Shown: piece after piece, positions 17,970-26,801 of the stretch | Numbering within the stretch: the stretch's first letter is position 1 | How the letters are laid out: the number at the start of each line of letters is the position of its first letter | From: JBKBUF01 sp046290815 | GTDB lineage: Bacteria > Bacteroidota > Bacteroidia > Cytophagales > Cytophagaceae | Direction of reading: 5' to 3' | NCBI GenBank assembly: GCA_046290815.1 | Contig: JBKBUF010000021.1 | Span: forward strand, 20,569-84,568 | DNA: 64,000 bases | Made by a program: the position numbers and the translations under genes | The notes under the pieces: generated by a model | What the model was told of the DNA's origin: nothing | Database searches by the model: none | What the model saw: only the letters and a program-made list of their open reading frames with translations

Positions 17970-18366
17970 AGTGCTTTTGAACTATATCATTTAATTTACC
18001 CTCTGTTAAAGGCTTATTGATATAATCTTTTACTATTAAAGTATCCTTTATTTTTCCTGTGTCGTTTGGATTGGTAGAGGTGGTAAGCATAACAATCTTA
18101 ATGTTTTCTGACCCTTTAATGGTTTGTTTAGTGAAAGCTTCAAGAAACTCAAACCCATCCATTACAGGCATATTTATATCCAGTAATAGCAATTCCGGCA
18201 TTTCATGGCCTTCCGCATCCTGAGATTTTAAATAATTCAGCGCTTCTTCTCCATTGAGGACTATGTTAACTTCCTGAGCAAATCCTGCTTTGAGTATAAG
18301 GTGTTTGTTGATGTAATTATTTATATTATCATCATCCACCAAAAGGATCTTGCTAAGTTTTTTCAT
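17962..18366 (-). CDS. Stand-alone CheY-like response regulator receiver
   Basis: The 134-aa protein is a single receiver domain without an output domain. Phosphorylation residues are visible: acidic pocket LVDDDNINN, phospho-Asp in LLLDINMPVMDGF, Thr/Ser in VMLTTSTNPND and Lys in YINKPLT. Such single-domain regulators act by protein contact or as phosphate shuttles with hybrid kinases. No kinase gene is adjacent; two kinases occur later in the window at 35.7 and 43.4 kb, but a link is unproven. It overlaps trhO tail to tail by 8 bp. Confidence 0.9.
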   Translation of the reverse strand: MKKLSKILLVDDDNINNYINKHLILKAGFAQEVNIVLNGEEALNYLKSQDAEGHEMPELLLLDINMPVMDGFEFLEAFTKQTIKGSENIKIVMLTTSTNPNDTGKIKDTLIVKDYINKPLTEGKLNDIVQKHFS

Positions 18367-18612
18367 TTTGGAACGTGAGGCAAACTTTTGTTAAGTAATA
18401 TTTATATTAGTTGTTTTCTATTTATAATCGAATATTATAATGAAAAGTGCCCTTCTGGGAGAATTTGAGGGTTTTAACGGTAGGGAGTTTTAAAGGTTGT
18501 AATTTTCTCAATGTATGTTAGCGTTAAATTTTCACATTTTTTCGCGAAATTATATAATATCGTAGTTTTTCAAAAGGCATAAAATGCCTATGTATCTGAG
18601 TGCAGGTTATAA

Positions 18613-18643
18613 TTTGTTTTCATCGGCCATTAACTTAACTTTG
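18613..18643 (+). promoter_or_regulatory. Bacteroidota-type promoter of the nuoH-N operon
   Basis: The -33 element TTTG at 18613-18616 and the -7 element TAACTTTG at 18636-18643 are separated by 19 nt, a good match to the phylum consensus. The transcript would start near 18650, leaving only about 10 nt before the nuoH ATG at 18660. A small hairpin AGGCAT-AAA-ATGCCT lies just upstream at 18575-18589. The rest of the 293-bp spacer back to the response regulator shows nothing else. Confidence 0.65.
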
Positions 18644-18659
18644 CCCCCTTCAAAGAACG

Positions 18660-19751
18660 ATGTTTTTACTAGGATTTTTCCTCTTGTTTATATTAGGTTA
18701 TATGGTCTTTGCGGTATATGCCGAAAGGAAAATTTCTGCATTCATACAAGACAGATATGGGCCAATGGAGGTAGGCTATAAAGGAATTATCCAGACCATC
18801 GCAGACCTGATAAAGCTTTTTCAGAAGGAAGATATCATTCCTGCGGCTGCTGATAAATGGCTATTTGTAATCGCACCCGTATTAATTTTTGCCGCTGTGT
18901 TTGCCGGATACGCCGTGGTCCCTCTTGCTCCGGGACTTGAAGGTAGTGCCATACAATCAGGTGTTTTTTTTCTCCTTGCCATAATTTCGCTGGATGTAAT
19001 AGGAATTGTACTGGCAGGCTGGGGATCTAATAACAAATATTCACTCTTCGGTGCATTCCGGGCGGTTGCACAAATCATATCTTATGAAATACCATTAACT
19101 CTTGCAGTGTTGTCAGTACTGGTAACATGTCAGACGCTCAACCTTCAGGAAATAAGTTATCAGCAAGGAATTTTTTATGCCGACGCCGATACGGCAAACT
19201 ATCTTTTCGGTATAAAAGCAACAGGAATAAATGTTACTCATACCGGTGGTATTCTTACCTGGAATATTTTCAGAAATCCTTTTCTTCTTATTTCATTTGT
19301 GATTTTTTTCATTGCCTCTCTGGCTGAAAGTAATCGTGCACCCTTTGATATACCGGAAGCTGAGTCTGAACTGGTGGCAGGCTTTCATACAGAATATTCC
19401 GGATTCCGCTTTGCCCTGCTGTTTCTTGCCGAATACGGGATGATGTTGCTTGTTTGCATACTGGCTGCCATACTTTTTCTTGGAAGCTGGAATACCCCAT
19501 TACCTAATATAGGAGATGTAAAACTTGCAGACTGGACTAGCGGAAAAGAAGGCTATCTGTCAGGATATATTTGGGGAGGGTTCTGGCTTTTATCTAAAGC
19601 AATCTTTTTAATTATTTGGCAAATGTTTGTCCGCTGGACATATCCACGGCTGCGTGTGGATCAACTGATGTTTTTATGCTGGAAAGTATTAACACCATTG
19701 GCTTTATTGATACTGATTATTTCCTCGTTATATAGATTATTAATTATTTAG
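18660..19751 (+). CDS. nuoH: NADH-quinone oxidoreductase subunit H
   Basis: NuoH is the membrane subunit at the quinone-binding site, joining the peripheral arm to the proton-pumping arm of complex I. The 363-aa protein has about 8-9 transmembrane helices and the conserved ERKISAFIQDRYGPMEVG and SLAESNRAPFDIPEAESEL segments. The frame is closed by a TAA at 18636 and the only start before the first helix is ATG 18660. It is the first gene of this operon; nuoA to nuoG are not upstream, where trhO and a response regulator lie instead. Confidence 0.96.
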   Translation: MFLLGFFLLFILGYMVFAVYAERKISAFIQDRYGPMEVGYKGIIQTIADLIKLFQKEDIIPAAADKWLFVIAPVLIFAAVFAGYAVVPLAPGLEGSAIQSGVFFLLAIISLDVIGIVLAGWGSNNKYSLFGAFRAVAQIISYEIPLTLAVLSVLVTCQTLNLQEISYQQGIFYADADTANYLFGIKATGINVTHTGGILTWNIFRNPFLLISFVIFFIASLAESNRAPFDIPEAESELVAGFHTEYSGFRFALLFLAEYGMMLLVCILAAILFLGSWNTPLPNIGDVKLADWTSGKEGYLSGYIWGGFWLLSKAIFLIIWQMFVRWTYPRLRVDQLMFLCWKVLTPLALLILIISSLYRLLII

Positions 19752-19762
19752 AAGTAAAAAAA

Positions 19763-20635
19763 GTGAATATAAAAGGAGCCAATAATTCATTTACAGGAAA
19801 TATCTCAGAGGCTGTTTCTTCTCTCTTGCAGGGACTGAAACTGACCATCAGACATTTTTTCCGTTCAGCTAAAACTGATGCGGTCAAAAAGATTTCAATT
19901 GACAACCCCGGATATTTTGATTTTCAAAATGGAATCTCTACTATCCAATACCCACATGAATCCATTCCGGTTCCTGATAATGGCCGTTACCGTCTGCACA
20001 ATGAAATAGATGACTGCATAGTATGTGATCTTTGTGCAAAAATTTGTCCGGTCAATTGCATTGAAATCGAACCGGTAAAATCTACAGAAGAAATTGGTAA
20101 AACATCAGATGGTACAACCAAAAGAATCTATGCTGCAAAGTTCGACATAGACATGGCTAAATGTTGTTATTGTGGTTTATGTACAACAGTATGTCCGACC
20201 GAATGCCTTACAATGACAAAATCTTACGATTATTCAGAATATGACATACGGAACATGGTTTATCATTTTACTGATATGTCTCCTGAACAGGTAGAAGAGA
20301 AAAAACTTCAGTATGAACAGAAACAAAAGGAGAAGCAAAAACCAGCAGTCCCAAAAGCTGAAACCCCGGTTAAGGACACAGCTGCAGAAATAAAATCTTC
20401 TGATCAGCCTAAGCCGGCAACTGCAGCACCTAAACCTGCATTTAAACCAGTGATAAAGAAAGACAGCGAGAAAGAGAAAGAGAAGGAAAGTGAGAAAGAG
20501 AGCAAAAAGGAGGATGTGAAGCCGGAGGAGGAGAAGCCAAAGTCTGTTGCACCTAAAGTGGTATTTAAACCTGTAATAAAAGCTCCTAAACCTAAAACTG
20601 ATCCCGATAACCAAACTGAGAAGAAGGATGAATGA
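19763..20635 (+). CDS. nuoI: NADH-quinone oxidoreductase subunit I with a long Lys/Glu/Pro-rich tail
   Basis: NuoI carries two 4Fe-4S clusters next to the quinone site: CIVCDLCAKICPVNC and CCYCGLCTTVCPTEC are both complete. The ferredoxin part ends near residue 175; a further 115 residues or so follow, low in complexity and rich in Lys, Glu and Pro, with imperfect repeats (PKPAFKPVIKK and PKVVFKPVIKAPK). Typical NuoI is about 160-200 aa, so this 290-aa form has an extra charged extension. The start is GTG 19763, 11 bp after nuoH; no ATG fits. Its end overlaps nuoJ by 8 bp. Confidence 0.93.
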   Translation: MNIKGANNSFTGNISEAVSSLLQGLKLTIRHFFRSAKTDAVKKISIDNPGYFDFQNGISTIQYPHESIPVPDNGRYRLHNEIDDCIVCDLCAKICPVNCIEIEPVKSTEEIGKTSDGTTKRIYAAKFDIDMAKCCYCGLCTTVCPTECLTMTKSYDYSEYDIRNMVYHFTDMSPEQVEEKKLQYEQKQKEKQKPAVPKAETPVKDTAAEIKSSDQPKPATAAPKPAFKPVIKKDSEKEKEKESEKESKKEDVKPEEEKPKSVAPKVVFKPVIKAPKPKTDPDNQTEKKDE

Positions 20636-21164
20636 TTCTGCATTGATACTGTTTTATTTTTTTGCTTTGACAACTCTTTGTGGGGGTGTATATATTCTTT
20701 TATCCGATAATATTGTTCATTCTGCACTTGCTTTATTAGTGTCTCTTTTGGGAACGGCTTTTCTTTACCTTTTCCTTAATATGGATTTCCTTATGGTTAG
20801 CCAGATTGTAGTTTATGTCGGAGGGGTTATACTCCTTATTGTATTTGGAATTATGATAAGCAAAAGGATGTCAGGTCCAAAACAGGTAAATGCAGAAACT
20901 AAGAATATTTTCACAGGAGTTTTTGTTGCCTTGGTTCTGGGGACTATTCTCATGCATGTTATCAGGATTTCAGAATTCAGTAAAATGAAAATGAAGGTTC
21001 ATTCATATGCCCCTGAATCTGCTAAAATAAAGGATATAGGAGTCAATATTATGACAGGTTACATTTTTCCTTTTGAGTTGGCAGCCATAATTCTGCTTGT
21101 GGCTTTAATTGGTGCAGCATATATTGCGGCGGGAATTCATGGGAATAAAAAGGATAGCAAATAA
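20628..21164 (+). CDS. nuoJ: NADH-quinone oxidoreductase subunit J
   Basis: The 178-aa membrane subunit has five predicted transmembrane helices. The conserved third-helix region reads FLMVSQIVVYVGGVILLIVF, as in NuoJ, whose pi-bulge helix takes part in coupling. Start ATG 20628 overlaps the nuoI stop region (8 bp), and nuoK follows after 3 bp. Confidence 0.95.
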   Translation: MNDSALILFYFFALTTLCGGVYILLSDNIVHSALALLVSLLGTAFLYLFLNMDFLMVSQIVVYVGGVILLIVFGIMISKRMSGPKQVNAETKNIFTGVFVALVLGTILMHVIRISEFSKMKMKVHSYAPESAKIKDIGVNIMTGYIFPFELAAIILLVALIGAAYIAAGIHGNKKDSK

Positions 21165-21167
21165 GAA

Positions 21168-21473
21168 ATGATACCACTGGAACATTTTCTTGTTATTTCA
21201 GCCATCTTGTTTTGTACAGGTGTCGCCATTGTACTTTCAAGGAAGAATGCCATTGTAATCCTGATGGGAGTAGAACTTTTGCTCAATGCCGCAAATATCA
21301 ATTTAGCTGCCTTCAGTTATTTTGATCCGGCATTTTCCGGGCAATTATTCGTACTCTTTGTTTTTGTAATAGCAGTAGCTGAAGCCGGTGTGGCACTGGC
21401 CATAATTTTTCAGGTATATAAGTATTTTTATACTTCTGAAGCGGACGAAGTTAAAACCCTAAGCGAGCAATAA
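21168..21473 (+). CDS. nuoK: NADH-quinone oxidoreductase subunit K
   Basis: The 101-aa protein has three transmembrane helices and the family segments NAIVILMGVELLLNAANIN (with the conserved Glu of helix 2) and VIAVAEAGVALAI (second conserved Glu). It is part of the proton channel between NuoH and the antiporter-like subunits. The TAA stop shares its last base with the nuoL ATG. Confidence 0.97.
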   Translation: MIPLEHFLVISAILFCTGVAIVLSRKNAIVILMGVELLLNAANINLAAFSYFDPAFSGQLFVLFVFVIAVAEAGVALAIIFQVYKYFYTSEADEVKTLSEQ

Positions 21474-23500
21474 TGAGTCAGAATTTACTACAATGGGTTT
21501 TGATCCTAGTTCTTTTATTCCCTGCTTTGTCATTTGGTGTTTTATTTTTTGCAGCCGGTCGTCTGCCGAGAAAAGGGGATTTGCTTGCGGTAGTTTCTGT
21601 ATTTATTTCCTTTGTTTCTGCTGCTATATTATTTATAAATTCTCTTAATACTCCATTATCACTTAGGTTTCAATGGTTCAGAATTTCATCTGATATCAAT
21701 TTTAATCTAAGTTTACTCAGCAATCCTGTCACTTCCTTTATGGCACTGGTGGTTACCTTTATAAGTTTTCTTGTGAATTTATATTCCTTGTCGTATATGA
21801 AGGACAAGCGAAATTATGAAAGATATTTTCCCTATCTGAGCGTCTTCACTTTTGCCATGTTGGGACTTGTTTTCTCTGATAACCTGCTGCTAACGTTTGT
21901 TTTTTGGGAAATGGTTGGTTTTTCCTCTTATCTGCTTATAGGTTTCTGGTTCGATAAGGAGGCTGCGGTAAAAGCAGGAAAAAAAGCATTTTTGTTTAAC
22001 CGAATCGGAGATCTTGGGTTTATGGTGGCATTAATGTTTTTATGGACAAAAGCAGGAACATTTGAAATGTCGGCTCTGTCTTCATATACCTTTGTATTTG
22101 AGGAATCATATTTCTGGTGGGTAATAGCCGGAGCAGGCTTGTTTTGGGCAGCTGTCGGAAAATCTGCCCAGTTTCCACTCTATGTATGGCTTCCGGATGC
22201 AATGGAAGGGCCGACACCCGTATCGGCTTTGTTGCATGCTGCCACCATGGTTGCGGCAGGTGTATTTCTAATGGCCAGGATGTATTTCTTCTTTCCATCC
22301 GAAATACTTACAATAATTGCTGTAATAGGAGCTATTACCATTATTGCCGGTGCACTTCCTGCACTTGTCCAAAATGACATTAAAAAGGTTCTGGCTTTCT
22401 CCACGATTTCGCAACTGGGATTTATGATGGTTGGCATTGGAACAGGGGCGAGCGAGGCTGCCTTATTTCATCTGTTTACACATGCCTTTTTTAAAGCAGG
22501 TTTGTTCCTTGCAGCAGGTGCAGTGATCCATGAAATGCATGAAGTAAAACACAAACTATTCATTAAAGGATTTTATACAGACTTCGATTCTCAGGATATG
22601 AGACTGATGGGAGGTTTCAGAAAAAAGTCACCTCTTGTATTCTATTGCTATTTGGTTTGTGCAGCAAGTCTTGCAGGGCTTCCATTTCTATCCGGTTTTC
22701 TCTCCAAAGATGCCATATTAATTTCTGCCTGGACATGGGCATCTGAAAGTGCAAGCCCAATCTTTTATTTAGTGCCATTAGCAGGATTTCTGACAGTGTT
22801 TTTCACTTCCTTCTATATGTTCCGGCAGTTGTACATGGTATTCATGGAGGATTTCAGACTTGCTGAACAGATTCCCGAAAGCGGAAATGTGTTTCACGAA
22901 ACACATAAAACTGATTGGATGATAAATGTCCCTTTAGTATTACTCGCAATACTTTCTGTGTGGTTATTCTTTTCTCATAATCCGTTTGATGTTCAAAATT
23001 CTATTTTTCTCAAGACTCTTCAATTGCTTCCAAAAGGTCAGCCGTCATTTGTTATTCATATTTCAGTGATATTAGCATCAGTTTTCCTATCCTTGCTCGG
23101 TATATCTGCAGCGTATTATAAGGCTAAGGGATATTTCAAAGGCAGCACTCAAGGGTTTAGCCTGCAGGTTGTTTATTTGTTGAAAAATAACTGGTATCTG
23201 GACGAATTTTATAAAAGAATTCTGATTAAACCTGCTTATTCTGCAGCAACGATTTTCTCAGGGATAGACATAAAAGTAATTGATGCATTCCTTCATTTGA
23301 TTGCTATTTCAAATGTGGTAATCGCACATATTGTCTCATGGTTCGACAGGAATTTAATAGATGGATCAGTTAATCTTACTGCTAAATTGACAAGTAGGGT
23401 CGGGAAGAGGTTTAGTAGGTTGCAGAATGGGCAGATTCAATTTTATATTTTGTTGACTATCATTATATTAATACTGGTAATGTTAATTGTGTACAAATGA
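21473..23500 (+). CDS. nuoL: NADH-quinone oxidoreductase subunit L
   Basis: NuoL is the distal antiporter-like proton pump with the long lateral helix. The 675-aa length is normal for the family. Signatures seen are FVFWEMVGFSSYLLIGFW, KSAQFPLYVWLPDAMEGPTP, VSALLHAATMVAAGVF and ALVQNDIKKVLAFSTISQLG, including the key Glu and Lys residues. The start codon overlaps the nuoK stop by one base (TAATG). Confidence 0.97.
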   Translation: MSQNLLQWVLILVLLFPALSFGVLFFAAGRLPRKGDLLAVVSVFISFVSAAILFINSLNTPLSLRFQWFRISSDINFNLSLLSNPVTSFMALVVTFISFLVNLYSLSYMKDKRNYERYFPYLSVFTFAMLGLVFSDNLLLTFVFWEMVGFSSYLLIGFWFDKEAAVKAGKKAFLFNRIGDLGFMVALMFLWTKAGTFEMSALSSYTFVFEESYFWWVIAGAGLFWAAVGKSAQFPLYVWLPDAMEGPTPVSALLHAATMVAAGVFLMARMYFFFPSEILTIIAVIGAITIIAGALPALVQNDIKKVLAFSTISQLGFMMVGIGTGASEAALFHLFTHAFFKAGLFLAAGAVIHEMHEVKHKLFIKGFYTDFDSQDMRLMGGFRKKSPLVFYCYLVCAASLAGLPFLSGFLSKDAILISAWTWASESASPIFYLVPLAGFLTVFFTSFYMFRQLYMVFMEDFRLAEQIPESGNVFHETHKTDWMINVPLVLLAILSVWLFFSHNPFDVQNSIFLKTLQLLPKGQPSFVIHISVILASVFLSLLGISAAYYKAKGYFKGSTQGFSLQVVYLLKNNWYLDEFYKRILIKPAYSAATIFSGIDIKVIDAFLHLIAISNVVIAHIVSWFDRNLIDGSVNLTAKLTSRVGKRFSRLQNGQIQFYILLTIIILILVMLIVYK

Positions 23501-23551
23501 AGAATTTATCTTTTGCATTTGTGCCTTAACTAAATAATATTTGTTGGATTA

Positions 23552-25303
23552 ATGAAACCTCCGGTTATAATGTCAGAATACCTGCTTACCATCATCATCG
23601 CTTTACCATTAGCAGGGCTGCCGGTAATACTATCTCTGCCTAAATCCAAAACTGTACCTGCCAAATATATCTCTATTTGCATTTGTATTTTACAGGTGCT
23701 TCTGACTAGTTATCTGTTTATCTCGGGCCATTCAGGTTCGGAGCTGCAATTTGTTGAAAAAAGAAACTGGATACATCTGGACCTTGGCACCCTGGGTGTA
23801 TTTTCCGCAAACTATTTTTTGGGCGCAGATGGGTTAAATATTTCTCTGTTGCTTTTATCTGCTATCGTTCTGTTAGCGTCATCCATTGCAGCATGTAAAA
23901 TTGAAGATAAAATTAAAGGGTACCAATCCCTATTTCTGATTCTTAATGCATCAGTTATCGGTTGTTTTTCAGCTCAGGATTTTCTTTTGTTTTTCCTCTT
24001 TTTTGAGTTTATGCTTCTTCCCATGTATTTCCTTATCGGATTATGGGGAGGCCCGCGCAAAGAATACGCAAGCATAAAGTTTTTTCTGTATACATTGGCA
24101 GGTTCTTTATTGATACTGATAGTATTGATAGCATTATATTTTTCAGCAATAGATCCTGCTAAAACAGCTCTGAATGCCGGTCTGGTAAACGATATTACAG
24201 AAGTTGATGCTGATATTATTTTCAGAGTTCAAACCATGTTGCAGAACCATCAGCTTTCATCAGCACAGCTGGTTCATACATTTTCATTTGCAGATCTTGC
24301 GGATATCAATAATTTCATACCCGGCTCTTTGATGCATGTTCTTTCAGAGACAACCATTTTGGGTATTTCAGTTCGTATGGCTGCCTTCCTGGCTTTGCTC
24401 ATTGGCTTTGCCATAAAACTTCCGGCCGTGCCATTTCATACCTGGCTTCCCGATGCCCACGTTGAAGCTCCTACACCTGTATCTGTTTTGCTTGCCGGAA
24501 TACTTTTGAAAATAGGAGGATATGGGATTTTAAGAACTGCCTTCTTTATCTTCCCTGAAGGATTGATTAATTATTCATTCATGATCGGGCTGATTGGTGT
24601 GATTTCAATTATTTATGGTGGTTTGAATGCACTTGCCATGAAAGACCTTAAAAAACTTATTGCTTACAGTTCAGTCAGCCATATGGGTTTTGTGTTTTTA
24701 GGAATAGCTTCCGGAACACCGGAAGGGATGAATGGAGCAATATTTCTGATGTTTAGTCACGGTATTTTAAGTTCCGGACTCTTCCTTATTGCCGGTGTTA
24801 TCTACGATCGAACAGGAGACAGACTAATTGATAATTACAGAGGACTTGCTTCTAAATTGCCGATATATACTACAGTAGTTACCATAGTCTTCTTTGCTTC
24901 GCTCGGATTACCCGGTTTCTCAGGATTTATTGCTGAATTACTCATTCTGCTCGGTGCCTTTAAGTCTGAAACCACCAATACACTTCTGCCTCAATGGATG
25001 CCTGTTCTGGCAACCTTAGGTATTTTAATCGGGGCAGCATACCTTCTATGGACACTTCAACGAATGTTCTTCGGTAAATTCCAGCTTGGAAGATCGGTTA
25101 AAATCAAATCAGGATTTGAAGATCTGAACGGAAGAGAACTTTCATTATTCATCCCGATCGTTATACTTACTATTTGTTTGGGTGTTTTTCCATCATTGCT
25201 TCTTGATAAAACAGGAAGCTTTGCTTCTGATTTTATAAATGAAGTAATCAGTAAGGGAAATGAAAATATCAGAATGCTATCAAACCTAAAGAAAATCTTC
25301 TGA
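23552..25303 (+). CDS. nuoM: NADH-quinone oxidoreductase subunit M
   Basis: The 583-aa antiporter-like subunit shows FFLFFEFMLLPMYFLIGLWG, IKLPAVPFHTWLPDAHVEAP, KDLKKLIAYSSVSHMGFV and SLGLPGFSGFIAE. Compared with the usual roughly 500 aa, it has an extra hydrophilic loop of about 50-60 residues (about 205-265) between two helices, which also includes ITEVDADIIFRVQTM. ATG 23552 or ATG 23570 could be the start; the second gives a shorter leader to the first helix. Confidence 0.96.
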   Translation: MKPPVIMSEYLLTIIIALPLAGLPVILSLPKSKTVPAKYISICICILQVLLTSYLFISGHSGSELQFVEKRNWIHLDLGTLGVFSANYFLGADGLNISLLLLSAIVLLASSIAACKIEDKIKGYQSLFLILNASVIGCFSAQDFLLFFLFFEFMLLPMYFLIGLWGGPRKEYASIKFFLYTLAGSLLILIVLIALYFSAIDPAKTALNAGLVNDITEVDADIIFRVQTMLQNHQLSSAQLVHTFSFADLADINNFIPGSLMHVLSETTILGISVRMAAFLALLIGFAIKLPAVPFHTWLPDAHVEAPTPVSVLLAGILLKIGGYGILRTAFFIFPEGLINYSFMIGLIGVISIIYGGLNALAMKDLKKLIAYSSVSHMGFVFLGIASGTPEGMNGAIFLMFSHGILSSGLFLIAGVIYDRTGDRLIDNYRGLASKLPIYTTVVTIVFFASLGLPGFSGFIAELLILLGAFKSETTNTLLPQWMPVLATLGILIGAAYLLWTLQRMFFGKFQLGRSVKIKSGFEDLNGRELSLFIPIVILTICLGVFPSLLLDKTGSFASDFINEVISKGNENIRMLSNLKKIF

Positions 25304-25307
25304 CATC

Positions 25308-26792
25308 GTGAATAGTGTTATTAATATTTCAGATGTTTTGTCGGGAATTAACCTGCTTCTTCCGGAGATTTTTTTACTTTTTACCGCTTTAGTGGTTTTG
25401 ATTTCCGGACTTGCTTTCAGGAAATCCATATCATGCAATGCTCTGGCTTCTATTTCCCTTGCAGGTTCGGTGCTTTCATTTTCAATTCTGCTTATAAGAT
25501 TTTCTCCGGGTATACATAAAATGGTTTTCTCAGGAATGCTGTATTATGATACCTGGACTGCATACTTTAAAATTCTCATTTTTACTTCGTTGATTATTGC
25601 CATTGTTTTTAGCATAATCAGGAAAGAACAAGCAATTGTCAATACAGAATATTATACCATATTATTAGTGCTTTCTGCAGCACTAATGTTTTTGACACTG
25701 GCATCTAATCTTCTGAGTATTTATTTGTCATTGGAATTTGTAAGTATTTGCTCCTATATACTTTCAGCATTCAGATTTAATAAAGAATCTGCGGAAGGAA
25801 GCCTGAAGTATATTTTGTTTGGAATTTTTTCAGGTGCAGTAATGCTTTATGGCATATCCTTACTTTATGGTCTTTCCGGTAGTCTTGAGCTTTTCAGTCA
25901 TGATTTTCTGGCAAATCTTTCACAGGCACAACCGGTAGCACTTTGGTTTGCAGTAATTCTTACCACGGCAGGCTTCCTGTTCAAGATTGCTGCGGTTCCT
26001 TTTCATCAATGGGCACCTGATGTTTACCAGACCGCCCCAATACCTGTCACAGCCTTCTTTTCCACAGCTCCCAAAATAGCAGGTTTTGCATTATTTTATA
26101 AATTCTCATACATGTTGATAACTTATTTGCCGGCAGCCGGGATATATGTTAAGTTCTTATCCGTAATAGTATTTATAAGCCTGACAGTTGGGAATCTGGC
26201 TGCGTTATGGCAGCAAAATGCCAAACGGATATTAAGTTATTCTTCCATTGCACATTCAGGCTTCATATTAATGACATTATTGACGGTTAATAACCTGTCT
26301 GTTAAGGCCTTAATGTTTTATCTTGCTGTATTGATACCTATGAACTTTGCCGCTTTTATTATGGTTGATAAACTTGTCAGCAAATCAGGCTCAGAACGTA
26401 TTGATAGTTTTAATGGCTTAGGAAAGGCTTTTCCTGTTGCAGGTATATTAATGGTAATCATTATGATAAGTCTTACAGGCTTGCCACCGACAGCAGGTTT
26501 TTATGCAAAATTTATGGTATTTTCTTCTGTTTGGGAAACTTACCAGGTGACACAGGAAAAGTACTATTTGTACCTGCTGTTATTCGGAATTTTGAACACA
26601 TTGCCGGCCTTATTTTACTATTTAAAAATCCCGTTTGTAATGTTTTTCCGGAAAGCGGAAAATAATGAGAGTTTACTTACATATTCAATTAGTGCATCCG
26701 ATATTTTCGTATCTTTATTATCGGTTCCACTATTGATATTTTTTCTGAAACCTGATTGGCTGACAAGTATAATACAAACGTTTTTACCCTGA
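25308..26792 (+). CDS. nuoN: NADH-quinone oxidoreductase subunit N
   Basis: The 494-aa antiporter-like subunit adjacent to NuoK has the family segments YLSLEFVSICSYILSAF, KIAAVPFHQWAPDVYQTAP, KRILSYSSIAHSGFI and SLTGLPPTAGFYAKF. The start is GTG 25308, 4 bp after nuoM; no ATG fits the length. The PurF-like gene begins 9 bp after its stop. Confidence 0.96.
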   Translation: MNSVINISDVLSGINLLLPEIFLLFTALVVLISGLAFRKSISCNALASISLAGSVLSFSILLIRFSPGIHKMVFSGMLYYDTWTAYFKILIFTSLIIAIVFSIIRKEQAIVNTEYYTILLVLSAALMFLTLASNLLSIYLSLEFVSICSYILSAFRFNKESAEGSLKYILFGIFSGAVMLYGISLLYGLSGSLELFSHDFLANLSQAQPVALWFAVILTTAGFLFKIAAVPFHQWAPDVYQTAPIPVTAFFSTAPKIAGFALFYKFSYMLITYLPAAGIYVKFLSVIVFISLTVGNLAALWQQNAKRILSYSSIAHSGFILMTLLTVNNLSVKALMFYLAVLIPMNFAAFIMVDKLVSKSGSERIDSFNGLGKAFPVAGILMVIIMISLTGLPPTAGFYAKFMVFSSVWETYQVTQEKYYLYLLLFGILNTLPALFYYLKIPFVMFFRKAENNESLLTYSISASDIFVSLLSVPLLIFFLKPDWLTSIIQTFLP

Positions 26793-26801
26793 TACGTTCC
26801 T

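Noticed and set aside
18584..18781. Plus-strand ORF of 65 codons crossing the nuoH start
   Set aside because: It covers the nuoH promoter and overlaps nuoH out of frame; no protein features.
20234..20727. Two minus-strand ORFs opposite nuoI and nuoJ
   Set aside because: They arise from the low-complexity Lys/Glu/Pro-rich tail of NuoI and give Phe/Arg/Leu- and Ser/Phe-rich nonsense; no start context or homology pattern.
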